From Paratrimastix pyriformis (taxonomy: Eukaryota > Preaxostyla > Paratrimastigidae), in assembly GCA_027972325.1 (NCBI GenBank), contig JAPMOS010000060.1:109501-173500 (forward strand): a DNA stretch of 64,000 nt, given 5' to 3'. Of this stretch, positions 1-11,618 are shown one piece after another; the first letter of the stretch is position 1; each line of letters opens with the position of its first letter. The translations under genes were made by a program, and so were the position numbers. The notes beneath the pieces are model-generated. The model saw nothing but the letters and a program-made list of their open reading frames with translations, made no database searches and was not told where the DNA came from.

Positions 1-133
1 GCGGCCGTTTTTGCGAGTGAAGAAAATGCGATAAGTCGCACTCGACAGGGAGAACGAGACAAAAGGAAAAATAGACTGCTCTGTAGATTTTTCGCGGTCC
101 AGGGGCACAGCGCCCCTCTGGTCGCCGTACAGA

Positions 134-1362
134 TCAATTCGGTCTTTTCTTCTTCTTTTTCTGGTATTCTAACGCTTCCCGATTTCGGTGAGCGCCCAGC
201 CAACCCCACATCTTCCGTTGGGCGATTCCGCCGGAGGAACGAAATCTGGAGTGGAATAGGTGCGGTGTGCGCATCAGCCTCGTATGTGAAAGGCTGTATG
301 TGAAAGGCGGGCCTTTTGACGGCTCCAATATCTTCGCAATTACAGATGTCTCTCAGACAAAACGGATGACAGGAGAAACCCTCGTGATGATCCCCGTGAT
401 GATGTTTCTTCCCAAGTTCTGGAGGTTGGATTCGGGACAACGGGGCGGCGGTTGTCGGAGAGCCCGAGCGATCGCTCTCCGGATCCCTTGTTGGAGGAGT
501 CCGGATCTCCTTTGAAACTTCCCTCCCGAACATGAAAACGCGTCCGAACGGGCTGAGTCGGACACGAGGTCTCAGTGAAAAGAACCCTTGTGTTCTGGAA
601 GCGCCGCCGAAATTCATCAGCAGCTCGCGCTTCGGAGATGCCCATTTCGGCCGAAGAAACCATGGCGGCAACGCCTCCCGGTGTCTCTTCCACTTGTGTT
701 TCTCTCAATAACTCATACACAGTGGCACCTCCATACCGGATCGAAGAGGTGACTTACTCCGAGGGACCCATCTCATATAAGATGGCCTTCCTGCTCAACG
801 ACAGAAATGGATGGTCTCTTTTTTCGTTTTCTCGTGCGAGCTTATCGCTTTGCAGTGTCTTTAACAATGATGCACCCAGGACCATCAAGTTTAAGTTGGC
901 TTTGCTTTTTCTAGCGCTCCCCTTTGTTATCGTCATAAAAGCAGTTTTAGGTCTGTTCTTCCCTGAGAGATCCAGAGCTCAACGCGTTACGCCCACAGGG
1001 TTGGATAAACTCGTCGACTCGATCCTCCTTTTCGCCCGGCGAGTGCTGCACCTCAAAACTGACCCCTCCCAGAAGTACCTTTTTTTCGAGTGGGCTCGTC
1101 CCTTTTGGTTTGGCCCTTGGATGGAGTACCACACGGCCATCGGCCTCCTTTTCGGTCTGTCTGTGCTCTCTCCGACAGCCCATTGTTGATTGCTTTTCTT
1201 CGACGTGCAGACCCGTTCGCAGCACGGGAAAGAATTGGCCAAATCGAGCTCTGTTGGAACCGCCACCAGGGCGTCTGGAAGGGGTACCGGTACGAGGGCA
1301 AGGCCAGTTTTATGAAGGCTTTCTACATCGCGCCTTGTTTTCAAGTCTGCCCGTGCTTCCAT
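134..1362 (-). CDS. Uncertain multi-exon gene, unknown product
   Basis: Several protein-like stretches lie on the minus strand here. One opens with an ATG at 1362 (MEARADLK...) and meets a GTCTGC donor-like site near 1215. Others are a stretch around 1060-950 containing VSFEVQHSPGEKEDRVDEF, a stretch around 745-560 containing YELLRETQVEETPGG and DEFRRRFQN, and a lysine-rich end near 210-134 (YQKKKKKRPN then stop). I could not join them with consistent splice phase, and I recognise no family. A plus-strand frame of about 200 codons at 575-1189 overlaps and has a hydrophobic stretch, so the coding strand is not settled. The boundaries are guesses; the span may hold one gene, two gene ends, or only untranslated sequence. 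Confidence 0.22.
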
Positions 1363-1666
1363 GCACTCGCCCTTTGGCAAGGCCCCCCTTCTTCTTTTAG
1401 CCGCTAGCTTGCAAACACAACACTACTGACCCCAACCTCCTCGAGCTGGCGCGCGACCAAATCCATTGGATGAAGACCAACCATCTGTTGGGTGGCGCGG
1501 AGGTGTGCGGGGGCCGGTGGTAACGCCCGACATCCACAGAAACCTCTTTCTTCTATCTCTTTTTCCCATCTCTTTCTCCATTTCCTCGCGGTTAGCGTTC
1601 GTTCGTTGGGTCCCATCCCGCTCGGAAATCTACGAGCTTGAGCAATCCCTGCCGATGAGCCTGTGG
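1363..1666. other. Intergenic stretch downstream of the aldo/keto reductase
   Basis: No gene is supported here. A minus-strand frame ending with TAG at 1404 reads QQMVGLHPMDLVARQLEEVG in its last part, which looks protein-like and could be a terminal exon, but no upstream exon was found. The plus strand carries a T/C-rich run near 1547-1580. Confidence 0.35.
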
Positions 1667-2558
1667 TTACAGACTTCGGTGGAGTCCATCCAGGGTTGCC
1701 ATGTCCTGGGGGCTGATCTGGAACGTGAAGACATCCAAGTTCTCACGGATGTGATCAGGGCTTTTCGACCGCGGCAGGGCAATGAACCCCTTTTGGAGGC
1801 ACCACCGGAGGCAGATCTGGGCAGGGGTTCGCTGATAGTGCTGAGCCACAGCGACCAGCGTGGGGTCGCCGAGGAGAAGCCCACGGGTTAGTGGCGAGTA
1901 GGCCTCCACGGCAATATGATTCTCGTTGCAGGCACGAACGACCTCACGGGTGTATGTGAAAGGGGAGAGTTCGATCTGGTTGATAGCTGGTTTCACGGCG
2001 CAGTGTTCGAGAAGTTCGGTGAGATGGCGCTCTTGATAGTTGGAGACACCGATCGACCGGGCCAAGCCCTCGTCCAGGACCCGTTCGAGGACTCTCCAGG
2101 CATCGGCCCGGGTTTCGGGGACAGGCCAATGCAGGAGCAGACAGTCAACGTACTCGGTTTGCAGTAGCTCGAGGCTATGACGGATCGAAGGGAGTGCCTT
2201 TTCGACGGGCTGATTGGAATTCCGCAGCTTGGTGGTGATAAATAGCTGCCTTCGATCGATTCCGGATTCCTTCACCCATTGCCCAAGCTCGGCCTCGTTT
2301 CCATAGGCTTGGGCGGTGTCGAAGTGGCGGGCGCCCAAGTCCCAGCAACACTGGGCGACGTTTTTGGCAACTGCGGGTGGGATTTCATAAAAACCAATCT
2401 GTAAGCAGGTGGCAGGTGTGAGGGGCAGAAGATTCAACGGGACTTCAAAGAAGACCGACCCCAATCATTGGAATCTGAACTTCGTTTCCCGTTTTGACGC
2501 CCTGGTGGAAGGGAACGAGAGTGTGGATGGAGATGTTCGACGATTCGGTTGACTCCAT
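1667..2558 (-). CDS. Aldo/keto reductase (AKR family)
   Basis: NAD(P)H-dependent oxidoreductase of the TIM-barrel aldo/keto reductase family, about 276 residues and full length; probably cytosolic. Exon 1 is 2558-2460 and exon 2 is 2398-1667, with a 61-nt intron (donor GTCGGT, acceptor TTACAG). Splicing gives IPMIGIGFYEIPP, the usual family start. The catalytic tetrad is visible: Asp and Tyr in HFDTAQAYGNEAELG, Lys in FITTKL, His in LLHWP. The cofactor-binding end contains LPRSKSPDHIRENL, matching the usual P-(K/R)-S/T-S loop. The ATG at 2558 (MESTESSNIS) is the first in frame that gives a normal N-terminus. The substrate cannot be read from sequence; a bacterial-type or plant-type reductase of small aldehydes is equally possible. 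Confidence 0.93.
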
Positions 2559-2775
2559 GTTGTTGTTCAGAGGACGTGGGACCAAAAACGACTTTCCAGA
2601 CGATTGAATCTTCCCGCAGTGCGACGATCGCCCCTGGTTGATCCGATCTGGGCCTGTGGGGACACGGATATTCCTCTCCGCATTTTCTCCCGTCAACTGC
2701 TATCTACACAAAGGACCACAAACCCACACAAACATAGATAGCGAAATCAGAAAGATTTATCACAATGTGCAACTC

Positions 2776-5700
2776 TTATCCCATGGTCAGGTCGGACTTC
2801 TCGTCTAGAGATGGGGGCATCACCATCATGTCGAGCGGGGCCGGGGCAAAACCGCGCGTTTGGCGGTAATGCATCCACCACCAGGTGACCCCGGCCGAGG
2901 CGGCGGCACAGACACCGCCCACCAGGACCAGCAGCAGAGCGCACAACCAGGGGGCCACCCCCACGAGCGGCATGACGGTGTGGCTGGGCGTCGGGATGGG
3001 CAGGACGCTGGGCGTGGGCACGGGCGTGGGCGTGGGCGTGGGCAGGGGCGGGGTGCCGCTGCAGTTGGAGCGCCCGTAGATCCCCCAGTAGTAGTTGCAG
3101 GTGGCGGTCGACCCGTGGCACAGCGTCGCCGCCTCCACGCAGGTGCTGCGGGCCAGTTCGGGGAACAACAGAGGCAGGAAGAAAGCAATTAATTGTATGC
3201 CGGATGCGGATGGGAGAGGGGGTGGGGAGGGGGTCGGGGCCCGAGAGGCCCGGGCGGACCTGCGGCATGCGTCATACATCTCGCGGGTCTCCGGGACGCA
3301 CTCGGGGTATGACAGGGCGCAGGCCCAATTGAGGAGCGCCTCCCGGCACTGCCCCGTTGCCAACTGCGACTATGCGGCGGGGGGGTGGAGGGGTGGGGTG
3401 GATGTGAGGTGGGTGGATGAGGCGGGTGGGGGAGTGGAGACAGGTTCGAGGTGGCCGGATTGGATTGCGGTAGTGGCTGGGTGCCGGGCCGAGGACCGAC
3501 CACAAGGGATGCAGCCAGGGCATCGGCCCCGAGGGGGTCGGGCACGCAGGCGTGGGCGTACGGGAGGCGGCCCCGGCACGTGGGCATGGCTGCCCCGATG
3601 GCGCTCAGCGGGGTGCACTGGCGCGGGCACATGTACTCGTAGGCGTCCCACCGGGTGGGCCCAGGCTGGTCGGCGGTGCCCCGCGGTGGTACCGACACCA
3701 AGAAGAAAGAGGGTCAGGCGAAGATGGGTGGGGTGGCTGGCTGGGGGACTGGGGCGGGGGTCTGGGTGTGGGGCCTGGGAGGGAGGGGGTGGGGGGGGGG
3801 GGGGGGGCCTGGGGGCGGACCTCGATGCAGTCGACGCCCGGGTTGGTGGGGAACCCGTCGCAGTACGTGCTGGTTGCCAGGCAGGCCTGGGCGAACTGGT
3901 GGCACAGGCTCCGGCAGGGCGGCAGGGCTGTCACAGGCCGCCCCCACCGGGGGTCAGAGAGGCCCAACATGGGACATGGGTCCCATAGGAGTGGGAGGCC
4001 CCAGGGGGCGGAAGGCGAACGGGGGGGCCGGGGCCGGGATGCGGACCGGGCCCGGTCAGGTTGTTGATCATGGGAAGGCCAGCCCGCAGTAGAAGGCGCT
4101 CGCGCGGTCGATGCAGTCCATGTCGCTGCCGTCCTCTGCCCCGCCCCGCCCCGCCCCGCCCCGCCCCGTCCCCAACACCAATCGCCAGCCAACCACCAGT
4201 CATCAGCCATCAGCCATCAGTCATCAGCCATCAGCCACCAACCACCCCACGAGATGCGCGACCATCACGCAAGGCTCGCTGCTTTGGGGGTGGTGCCGAC
4301 GGACGGTAGAGCCGGTTGAGGGCGCTCATGACCTGGGCCTCCTCAAGCGCCACCGAGCTCAGCACGCAGCTGTCCCACTCCACTGCATGCCCCCCCCCCC
4401 CCCCCCCCGGCACCAGCCGCAACAAAGGGCACGAGTGTCGTCACACGCATGTGAGCATCATCCAGAAACCGAGCCGGGAGAGCCCCCCGTCAAAGCGAAG
4501 CAGGCGAGAAAGAAGGATCGCTGGTGAGGGCACGCCACCGAAGAGAACGGAACTCACGTTCGCGGCGATCCCATGGGTGGGGCGGGGGCGGACCCATGTT
4601 GCAGACGGAGACGGTGTGGTTGGTGGCCGAGAGGCGTGTCACGTGGCCCGGCTGCTCGTTGAGCACACACGCCGCTACCCACCGGACGATGGGCCCCACC
4701 ACCAGCCACACACCCACCGGACCACCGGACGGGCCCGGAAACCGAATGTCCCCAGTCATCACGGCCTCTGCTCCGAGGGGAACGCCCGTGAGGCGACAGG
4801 CGGCATGTGGGCCTGCGGGCGGGGGTGCGGACGGCGGGCGGGGGCATCGGGGATGACGGCCGGCGCCCAGACGTCGGCCTCGATGCCCGCGTCGTCCTCG
4901 CCCCGCACCATCCGGAAGTAGCCTGTGGCCCCGCACCGCGCCACCAGCCCAGCGAGCACAACCGGCCCCGGGTGAAGCCCGCCCTCGAAGATGGTGGCCG
5001 AGGCACGCGAGGAAGAGCAGGGAGAGGAGGACGCGGCCGGGGGTGACGATGGGAGCGGCTGGTGGGGTGGATGGATGGCGGACCGTCCTCGCCCCATGCG
5101 GGGCCCCAGCTGTTTTGGACTGGCGGATGCAGGTTGGAGGTCCCCGGCCACGCGGCCCCCGCCAGCAGGCAACCAGGTTGGAGATGATGAAGGATGCAGA
5201 TCGTGAGCCGGGGGGTGCGGTGGGAGTCAGGGGGGGCGGATGATGGGCGGACCAATCCAGTACTTGATGCCCCGCTCCATCCCGTAGCCGACCAGTTTGA
5301 CCGCGTGGCCACCGAGGGCGCCGCCCGTCATGTGGCTACCCGGCGGGATGGTGGCCACGGGAACCGCAGTGGGGGCATTTTGTGAGGTCCGCGGGGGATG
5401 GAGAGAGGCATGGCGGGCGGGCGGACCGATAGATGCCCTTGGCGTAGTAGAGGAAGTCGATGTACACCGTGAACCGGGCTGCCGGGCCAGTCCCAGAGGC
5501 GGAGGCAGAGGCCGAGGCGTAATGCGCGGTGAGCGGAGCAGGAGCAGGAGAGGGGAGCCAAGCAAGAGGGATGGACGGGCGGACCGGCGACAGAACCGTG
5601 GGCGACGATCTCCTCCATGATGGCGGCCTCGCTGGGCAGGTAGCTGTACGAGTAGGTCGCCCCGGCGAGGAGGTTGTCCAGCGGGGCCCCGTCGTCGCAG

Positions 5701-6367
5701 GCGGTGTGGCACTTACGGTCCTCTGTGGCGCCCTGGTAGGGCCGGCACCGCTCGCTGACCACCCCATGCTGGGCGATCCCTGCGGATCCCCACCGCGGGT
5801 GAGCGACCGAAGAACGAGCCGAAATCTAGGCAGACAATCGAAGCTGCGGTCGATAAAGCCCCCGTGGCAGCCGCTGTTGCACACCTCGCCCCACCCGGTA
5901 TTGGGCGGGTAGCACTGCTTGTTGCAGTCCACCAGCTGCTGGGCGGAGACGAGTTCGTTGGCCAGGCCGGCTCGGTAGAGCCGATCGGCGATGGCCCCGG
6001 AACTGGCGAATGCTGTAGTGCCAGAGCGCAGAACAACGTGAGAAGTGCCGCGCAGACACCGCAGACCCCAACAGGAGCCGCATTCGGCCTGGTCTAAAAC
6101 AGTGTTCAGGGACTTGGAGGCCGGATAAATCGAACGAGGATCGTAAGACTCGGGTAGAATGACATTAGGGGCAGCATGCCGCCGGTCCCACATTTTGCTG
6201 CGGACAGAGGCCGGAGATGGCAAGGCGAGAAGTGGTGGGGGATTGAAGGGCACATCTGACGCAATCCAACTGGAACCAGAGAGGCGGTTGACAAATTCTG
6301 GAATGCCCTTCTGTGCCAAGCAGGGCACAAAATCGGCGAGAAGCGCCAAAAGAAGAAGCCAACGCAT
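2776..6367 (-). CDS. Cathepsin B-like protease fused to Frizzled-like Cys-rich modules and a transmembrane anchor
   Basis: Fourteen exons by eye: 6367-6067, 6012-5836, 5779-5585, 5478-5427, 5335-5253, 5119-5084, 4922-4833, 4674-4594, 4382-4305, 4135-4047, 3927-3821, 3665-3501, 3363-3260, 3145-2776; about 642 residues. A signal peptide (MRWLLLLALLADFVPCLA) is followed by a propeptide and a peptidase C1A domain with Gln/Cys in DQAECGSCW, His in GGHAVKLVGYG and Asn in QNSWGPAWGEDG. FDWIAQHGVVSERCRPY is typical of cathepsin B. After GIEADVWAP the frame continues into cysteine-rich modules resembling Frizzled CRDs (PPCRSLCHQFAQAC; NWACALSYPECVPETREMYD), then a Pro/Thr stalk, one membrane span near 2960-2880 (LCALLLVLVGGVCAAASAG) and a short cytosolic tail. 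Likely a membrane-bound lysosomal or surface protease. The exon 4135-4047 needs one extra base to stay in frame. All but one of the donors are GTCCG(C/T) or GTCTGC; the exception is GTCGGT. Confidence 0.82.
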
Positions 6368-6968
6368 TGCACCCCAGGTTCTGTCCAACTCCAACCGCCA
6401 AAAAGTTGGACAGGTGGAAAACGTGTGTTGGCCCGACGACGAGAACCTGCGAACGACGAACGAACCCATCCCTATAGGGAAGGGTACCGGTACTCCCGAC
6501 TGACCCCACCCATGCACCACTCACTCTCGGGGACCCGATTGCGCGATGGTTTGAGGTTGCCCCGGGTGTGGGCCAACTGGAATTCACGCGGTTTGCCGAT
6601 CGGATCAAGCCCGGTTGTGTGATGGTCAGACACGAAACCCCAGCGGAATATTTGACACCGCCGAGGTCAGAACGCTGGAATCCCCACTGCGAACTCGTGT
6701 GAGTGAAGGAAAAGATATATAATCCGAAAAACTCGGTGTGAAGACTCGTTGGAGCCTCGGACGGTCGCGTCATTGAAGCCATGCGGTCGCATCACAACAG
6801 GGGGCGGAGGGCTCGGTTGGTGCGGCGCCACGCTAGAAAATCTGTCTGCTGTGACCATGGGACGAAAAATGAAGGAATGGGAGGATTTTCAACAGGGCAA
6901 GAGACACATCATGCATCGATCAGGCGCCCGTTCAAACCGAGGGTTTAGCACCACGGTTGAAGAGCACA
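6368..6968. other. Divergent intergenic region between cathepsin fusion and lysozyme genes
   Basis: Both genes read away from this 601-bp region, so it should hold both promoters. It is less GC-rich than the surrounding exons. A palindromic GGTACCGGTAC sits near 6482, with TATATAAT near 6714-6721 upstream of the lysozyme. I see no other gene or RNA. The promoter assignment is inferred from position only. Confidence 0.4.
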
Positions 6969-7946
6969 ATGCAAAAGCTTCTTCTCGCCGCCCTCTTTGT
7001 GGGCGTCGCCTTTGCCACCTTGGGCGTTGACGTTTCGCAAAACTTCTACGTCCCTGTCTTCAAGTGCCTGCACGATAACGGCTATGAGTCTGACACTGAT
7101 AATGACATTCAACCATAAATAATGCGTCCGTTGTAGTTTTGCCATTATTCGCGCCTACTGCTCAACTGGCCGCCCTGATGAGTCTGTTTTCCATGTCCCT
7201 CGAGACTTTGTGCTGATTCTCCGTTCTCGATTCGTAGTTCGAGTGTGCACACCGTCTACAACGCTTGGTCCTTTTTTTTTTTTTTGTCTCTTTTTGATCT
7301 AACCCTTCCGCTCCTTTTTTCTTTGGTAATGCAGGGAGGGTGGCATGAAGGTCTGAATATTTTTTTCGCCTCTCATCGATCTCACGGGCTTTCTTCTGTT
7401 GCTTTGTGCACTCCATTATTGATGCTCTAGCACGTTGATATCTATATGTTCCCTGTCTGTTTCGGCTCTCTTTTCCTTTTCGAGCTCAATCATTTTTTCA
7501 TAGTGCCCCAAGTGCGGCAACCCCGCCGGTCAGGTTCGCGACGCCATCGCCCACCAGCGCGCCTACAACACCACCTATGGTCTGATTTTTCCCCAAGCGT
7601 TGCCTCAGCGTTTGTCGTGCCGACAGGCATGTTCTGGCTCGACATTGAGGAGCCTTCCTACTGGATGGACCAGGGCAGCAACCGGAACTTCATCCAGGGC
7701 CTGATCGACGAGGCTCGCGCCGAGGGCCAGGTGGTTGGCATCTACACCAACCTGTACCAGTGGAGCTCCATCGCCGGCGACTGGAGCGGCGCTGCCGGCT
7801 ACCCCCTGTGGTGGGCCTACTACGACGGGTCGCCCAGCTACGACCACTGGCAGAACTTCGGCGGCTGGAGCAAGCCCGCCATTAAGCAGTTCCAGGGCGA
7901 CGCCACCGTCTGCGGGGCCGATATTGACCGCAACTGGTATCCCTGA
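6969..7946 (+). CDS. GH25-type lysozyme, secreted
   Basis: Glycoside hydrolase family 25 muramidase, about 209 residues, probably digesting bacterial peptidoglycan in food vacuoles or outside the cell. Seven exons: 6969-7087, 7137-7181, 7238-7267, 7335-7350, 7431-7454, 7504-7579, 7627-7946; they total 630 nt in one frame. A signal peptide (MQKLLLAALFVGVAFA) is followed by GVDVSQNFYVPVFKCL, then FAIIRAYCSTG, HVDIYMFPCPKC and FWLDIEEPSYW, which carry the usual family acidic residues, and GIYTNLYQWSSI near the end. Similar CPKC-containing lysozymes are known from amoebae and other protists. Donors are GTCTGA, GTCTGT or GTCCTT. Exons of 16, 24 and 30 nt are unusually small. The gene is less GC-rich than its neighbours, which fits acquisition from bacteria in this family, but the introns show long residence. 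Confidence 0.93.
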
Positions 7947-8147
7947 AGCGGACCATCGTCGGGTGGGGGGCGTGGCGGCCTGAGCGGGGCCTCGCTCCCA
8001 GCTGGGCGGAAAGACCATCTCCCCTCCTGTCCTGCCTGTCCTGTCCTGTAACTTGGTTTCTTTTTCTCTTCGGATCTTTCCCTGCCCTTCCGGCTCAAAT
8101 AACAGACCGATTCCCAACCACAAACACCCCCTCCGTGGGTGGTCACT
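7947..8147. other. Convergent 3' intergenic region
   Basis: The lysozyme and the CWF19L1 gene end on either side of this 201-bp gap. It contains repeated CTGTCCTGCC-like words near 8025-8050 and a T-rich stretch near 8055-8075. Nothing coding is supported. Confidence 0.5.
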
Positions 8148-11100
8148 TTAAGCAGTGGGTGGGGCGCCCGTCGTCGGGGCGGCCTCGGGGGCGCTGAGCA
8201 TGATGTCGTAGGGCCGGAAGGCCTTCTTGAAGGCGCCCGCCTGGGCGACCTCGTCCTCCTTGGACGAGCAGGCGCACTGGTGCCAGTCGGCGTACTCGGG
8301 GTGGCCCAGCGCCCGGGCGAGCATGTCCCTGGTTGGAGACATCGCATCATGAGGCCCGGTGAGGGAGGGTGCTGCCCGCCCACAGGGAACCCAGACGAGG
8401 AGAGAGCACCCAGTCCACCCTGGCGTAGTGCCGTGGCGGCGTGGCGGCGTGGCGGCGTGGCGGCGTGGCGGCGTGGCGGCGGCGTGGATGCGGACCGGGC
8501 GAACTGGACCGGGAAGCGGTAGCCCTGGGGGATGACGTGCAGCAGGCGGGTCGTGGAAAACTCGAGTAGCAGGTACCCCGCGTCCGCCGGGGCCCCCGCG
8601 GCCGCCAGCAGCTGCATACACAGAACGGACACACACAGAACGGACACGGATGAAGACGATCCGGTGGTGGGTATGTCGCCCGGGGGTGTGCCGACCTGCT
8701 CGGGGGTCTTGTCCCTGGGCACCTCGGCCAGGTCCATCCGCATGCGGCGGCCCGTGTCCTGGAAGAGGGCGATGGCGGCGCCCTCCTGCATGAGGGTCAG
8801 GGGCAGCGCCTCGATGAGCATGTGCTGCTGGGGCGACCCCGCCGCCGGGGGCATCTTCCGCTCGACGATGCAGTACGACGGGGGCAGCCCCGCCCTGGCG
8901 GGGGGTGTCCCCGGGGCGGCTGCGGCCGTCGTTGTGGCCGTGGAAAGGACCGCGTGTGCCTCTTGGCCGTAGAATTTCTGCGAGACGGGGCGACAAAAAG
9001 ACGGCGGGGGCCGGGAGGAGGGTGAGCCGAGCGCCGAGCGCCGGGAAGAGGCAGGACCCCGCGTCCAACAGAGGGGAAGGGCAGTCAACAACAGAGGGGA
9101 AGGGAGGCGCGGGAGGTATTATGCTGCATCGCCTCGCCATGCTGTTGGCAAGCACGACCGCTGAGCTATTGCCGCCAGCTGAAAACTAGCATGTCGGTGT
9201 GGTGACAGATGAGGTGCTCGCCAGTCGCATGGTATAGGATGCAGGTGCCATGTTGGTGATGTTGATGACCACGTTGATGTTGATGTTGATGATGACCATG
9301 CTGGTGATGATGGCCATGTTGATGATGATAGAAACAAGTGGGATCCCTCGTGGCCCAGCAGAGGGCGAGGGCAGGCGCAGGAGGGTCAGAGGTGGGCAGG
9401 GCGGGGGACCTTAAGGGCAACCAGCTGCCGGTCAGCCTCGGCTCGGGTGGACTCGGGCAGGGGCTGGGTCAGGTGGCCAATGGGCAGCACCAGGATGTGG
9501 CCCGGCACGAGGGGCCCCTTGGGCAGGGCCAGGTAGGTCTCCTCGCAGACGCTGACCACCAGGTGCCGCTCGGCGCTCGGGTTGCCCAGGCAGAACCAGC
9601 AGGGCCCTGCACGCCGTGAGGGGGCGGTGAAGGGCCGGCCGGAGGTGGGTGGGGAAGGAGACAAGGGGGGAGGGGGGGTCGGCCGTGGGGGCCGTGGGCG
9701 TGTGCGGACCGGGGTCGGCCCTGGGGCGCTTCTCGCCGGTGGCCTCGTCACCGTCGTTTTGGCGTCGCTGGCGGGGCGGAGGGCAGAGAACAGAACAGGT
9801 AGAAACAGAGTCGCTCGTTATCACCACCACCTGCCTGCCGCCAACAAGGAGCGCCCGCCCCCATCCTCCGCATGGCCAAGGCCAGCCGCACAAACCATCC
9901 GCAACAAGGCAACAGCCCGGCCACACGAGGAACAAGCACCCGCCCAGCCACCCAAAGCAAGGGCACCCCACCCGCAACCGCGCAACAAGGAGCGCCACGG
10001 CTCTTGGCGCGGACCCTGGCGGGCAGAGCGCGATCCCCCTGGTCGCCGCCGGGGACGGGCACCGAGTTAGCCCCCGTGGCCGACATGCTACCCACGTCCC
10101 ACTCGCCCCGCCGCCCGCCCCGGCCGCGCCCGCGCCCACCACGACGGCCGCCCCGCCCATGGTCGGCAGGGGGGGCGCTGAAGGGCAGCTGGAAACTGGT
10201 GTCGATCAGCGGGGCGGCGCCCTCGGCGCCCCTCCCCACCCCGGCCATCGCGGGCACGCCAGCACCATTCGGGGCGGCTGCCGCGGCCCCGGCGGCGTCG
10301 GTCAAAAGTCGGGGCGAGGCCGCGGGGGAGGGGGAGGCGGACAGCAGCGGGTTGGCGGTGCTGTTGGGGGGGTGGCGGAGGAGCTGCTCCCGGGGCACCA
10401 GCCCCAGGGGCAGGATCGAGGCCGCGTACAGGCTGCGCTGCTTGGCGGGATCGTCTGCAAACCACAACCGCAGAAGGGAAGGGGGACCGCATGAAGGGAG
10501 GGCAGTATTAATGTGGTGATGGCAGGGGGGCGGGAGGTTGATGTCGGGGTATGGGTGGGGGGGGGGGTGGGCTGGAGCAGACTGAGGGCGGCCATGGAAA
10601 GGAAGCGGCACACGTGGCCGCCTTGGGTGATGTACGGGGGACGCTCGTAAAAGAGCTGCGGGCACCCCCTCGGCCCATCCGCAGGGCAGCAGAACGGGGT
10701 CAGCACGACTGGCAGGACAAGCTGCACGAGGCCCCAGGGTGTGCGGGAGGGGGGACCGGACCTCAGGCGAGGAAGTGAAGTGGTAGCGAGGGGCCGTCAC
10801 CAGCGAGAGCCGACGCATCGGTTCCGACATGGCCTGGACGGTGGATGGGCCCTGGGCTCTGCACATACCGATCGGATTGGTGGGAAGAGCACGCACAAGG
10901 TCGTGGTGTCAGAAGGAGCCGGAGCCGAGAGGAGGGACGTGGTTGCGGACGGAGGCAGCCCATTGAGGATCGAGGTCGGCCAGGTGTTCGTCAGCAGGAT
11001 ATCGATGCCTGACTGGTACTGGGTCGGGTCCGCCAGGAGGCACTCGACGTGGTACTGGCTACACCGGCGGACATACTGTCAAAGGGAAAGAGGGCGTGCG

Positions 11101-11618
11101 GGTGGCGGGTGCTTCTGGACAGACCCTCGAGGAGGTTTGCGCGGCAGTTGGGTCATACCGGCCCGACACGAAAGCCACAGAGAGGCCAGGTGAAGGGGGC
11201 TTGCCCATGAGATTGATGACCCCAGCCGGACCTGAAGAAAAGGAGAGGTCTCGGAAATCGTTCATAAAAACAACCGCTGACCCAGGTAGGTGAGATTGGG
11301 CGCAATGGTGGCCTCGTCTGCAGAGCGAGAAATATACTTCGCGCCGATATCATCGGCGCCGAGAAAATAGGTCGGGATGGGGACTGCGGAAGAATGAAAA
11401 CGGTCGTGCCGATTAAGTCACGGACCTTTCCTGGTTCCATTGAGGAAAGGGAGCATGCCCTTCTCAACCTCGGGATCGTCCTCGAGAGGAAAGAAGGCCC
11501 CCACGCAGAACAGGAGATCAAAGCGGCCCTTGCTTTGAATGATGGCCGACACTTTATCGAACAGTTGGCCCCATTGACCCCGCACCTCGCCGACCACCAG
11601 GACCTTGAGTCCGTCCAT
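8148..11618 (-). CDS. CWF19L1: CWF19L1/Drn1-like spliceosome-associated protein
   Basis: Nuclear protein of the Cwf19-like family, which works with lariat debranching and late spliceosomes. The ATG at 11618 opens MDGLKVLVVGEVRGQWGQLF, the metallophosphatase-like N-domain, then FDLLFCVGAFF, TYFLGADDIGAKYISR, GVDILL-like SGIDILLTNTWP and PRYHFTSSPE. A Gly/Arg-rich linker lies near 10170-10090 ([20 protein letters not shown]). The CwfJ C-terminal-1 (HIT-like) domain follows: GPCWFCLGNPSAERHLVVSV and KGPLVPGHILVLPIGH (9600-9480). CwfJ C-terminal-2 is FPVQFAR, GHPEYADWHQC and FRPYDIMLS near the stop. Donors include GTCCGTGAC, GTCAGC, GTCTGTCC, GTCCGCAACC, GTCGGC and GTCCGC. Introns near 8431-8485 and 9243-9330 hold short tandem repeats. 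Family call is strong; a few central exon edges are not fixed. Confidence 0.85.
8431..8485. repeat. 8-nt minisatellite (gtggcggc) in CWF19L1 intron
   Basis: About seven copies, starting directly after the minus-strand donor GTCCGCATCC of the intron. Confidence 0.9.
9243..9330. repeat. gatgttgatg-type repeat in CWF19L1 intron
   Basis: Imperfect gatgttgatgatgacc units, similar in sequence to the alpha-tubulin intron array. Confidence 0.8.

Noticed and set aside
6969-7946. Recent bacterial transfer of the lysozyme gene
   Set aside because: The family can come from bacteria, but six native-type introns and similar eukaryotic lysozymes argue against a recent event.
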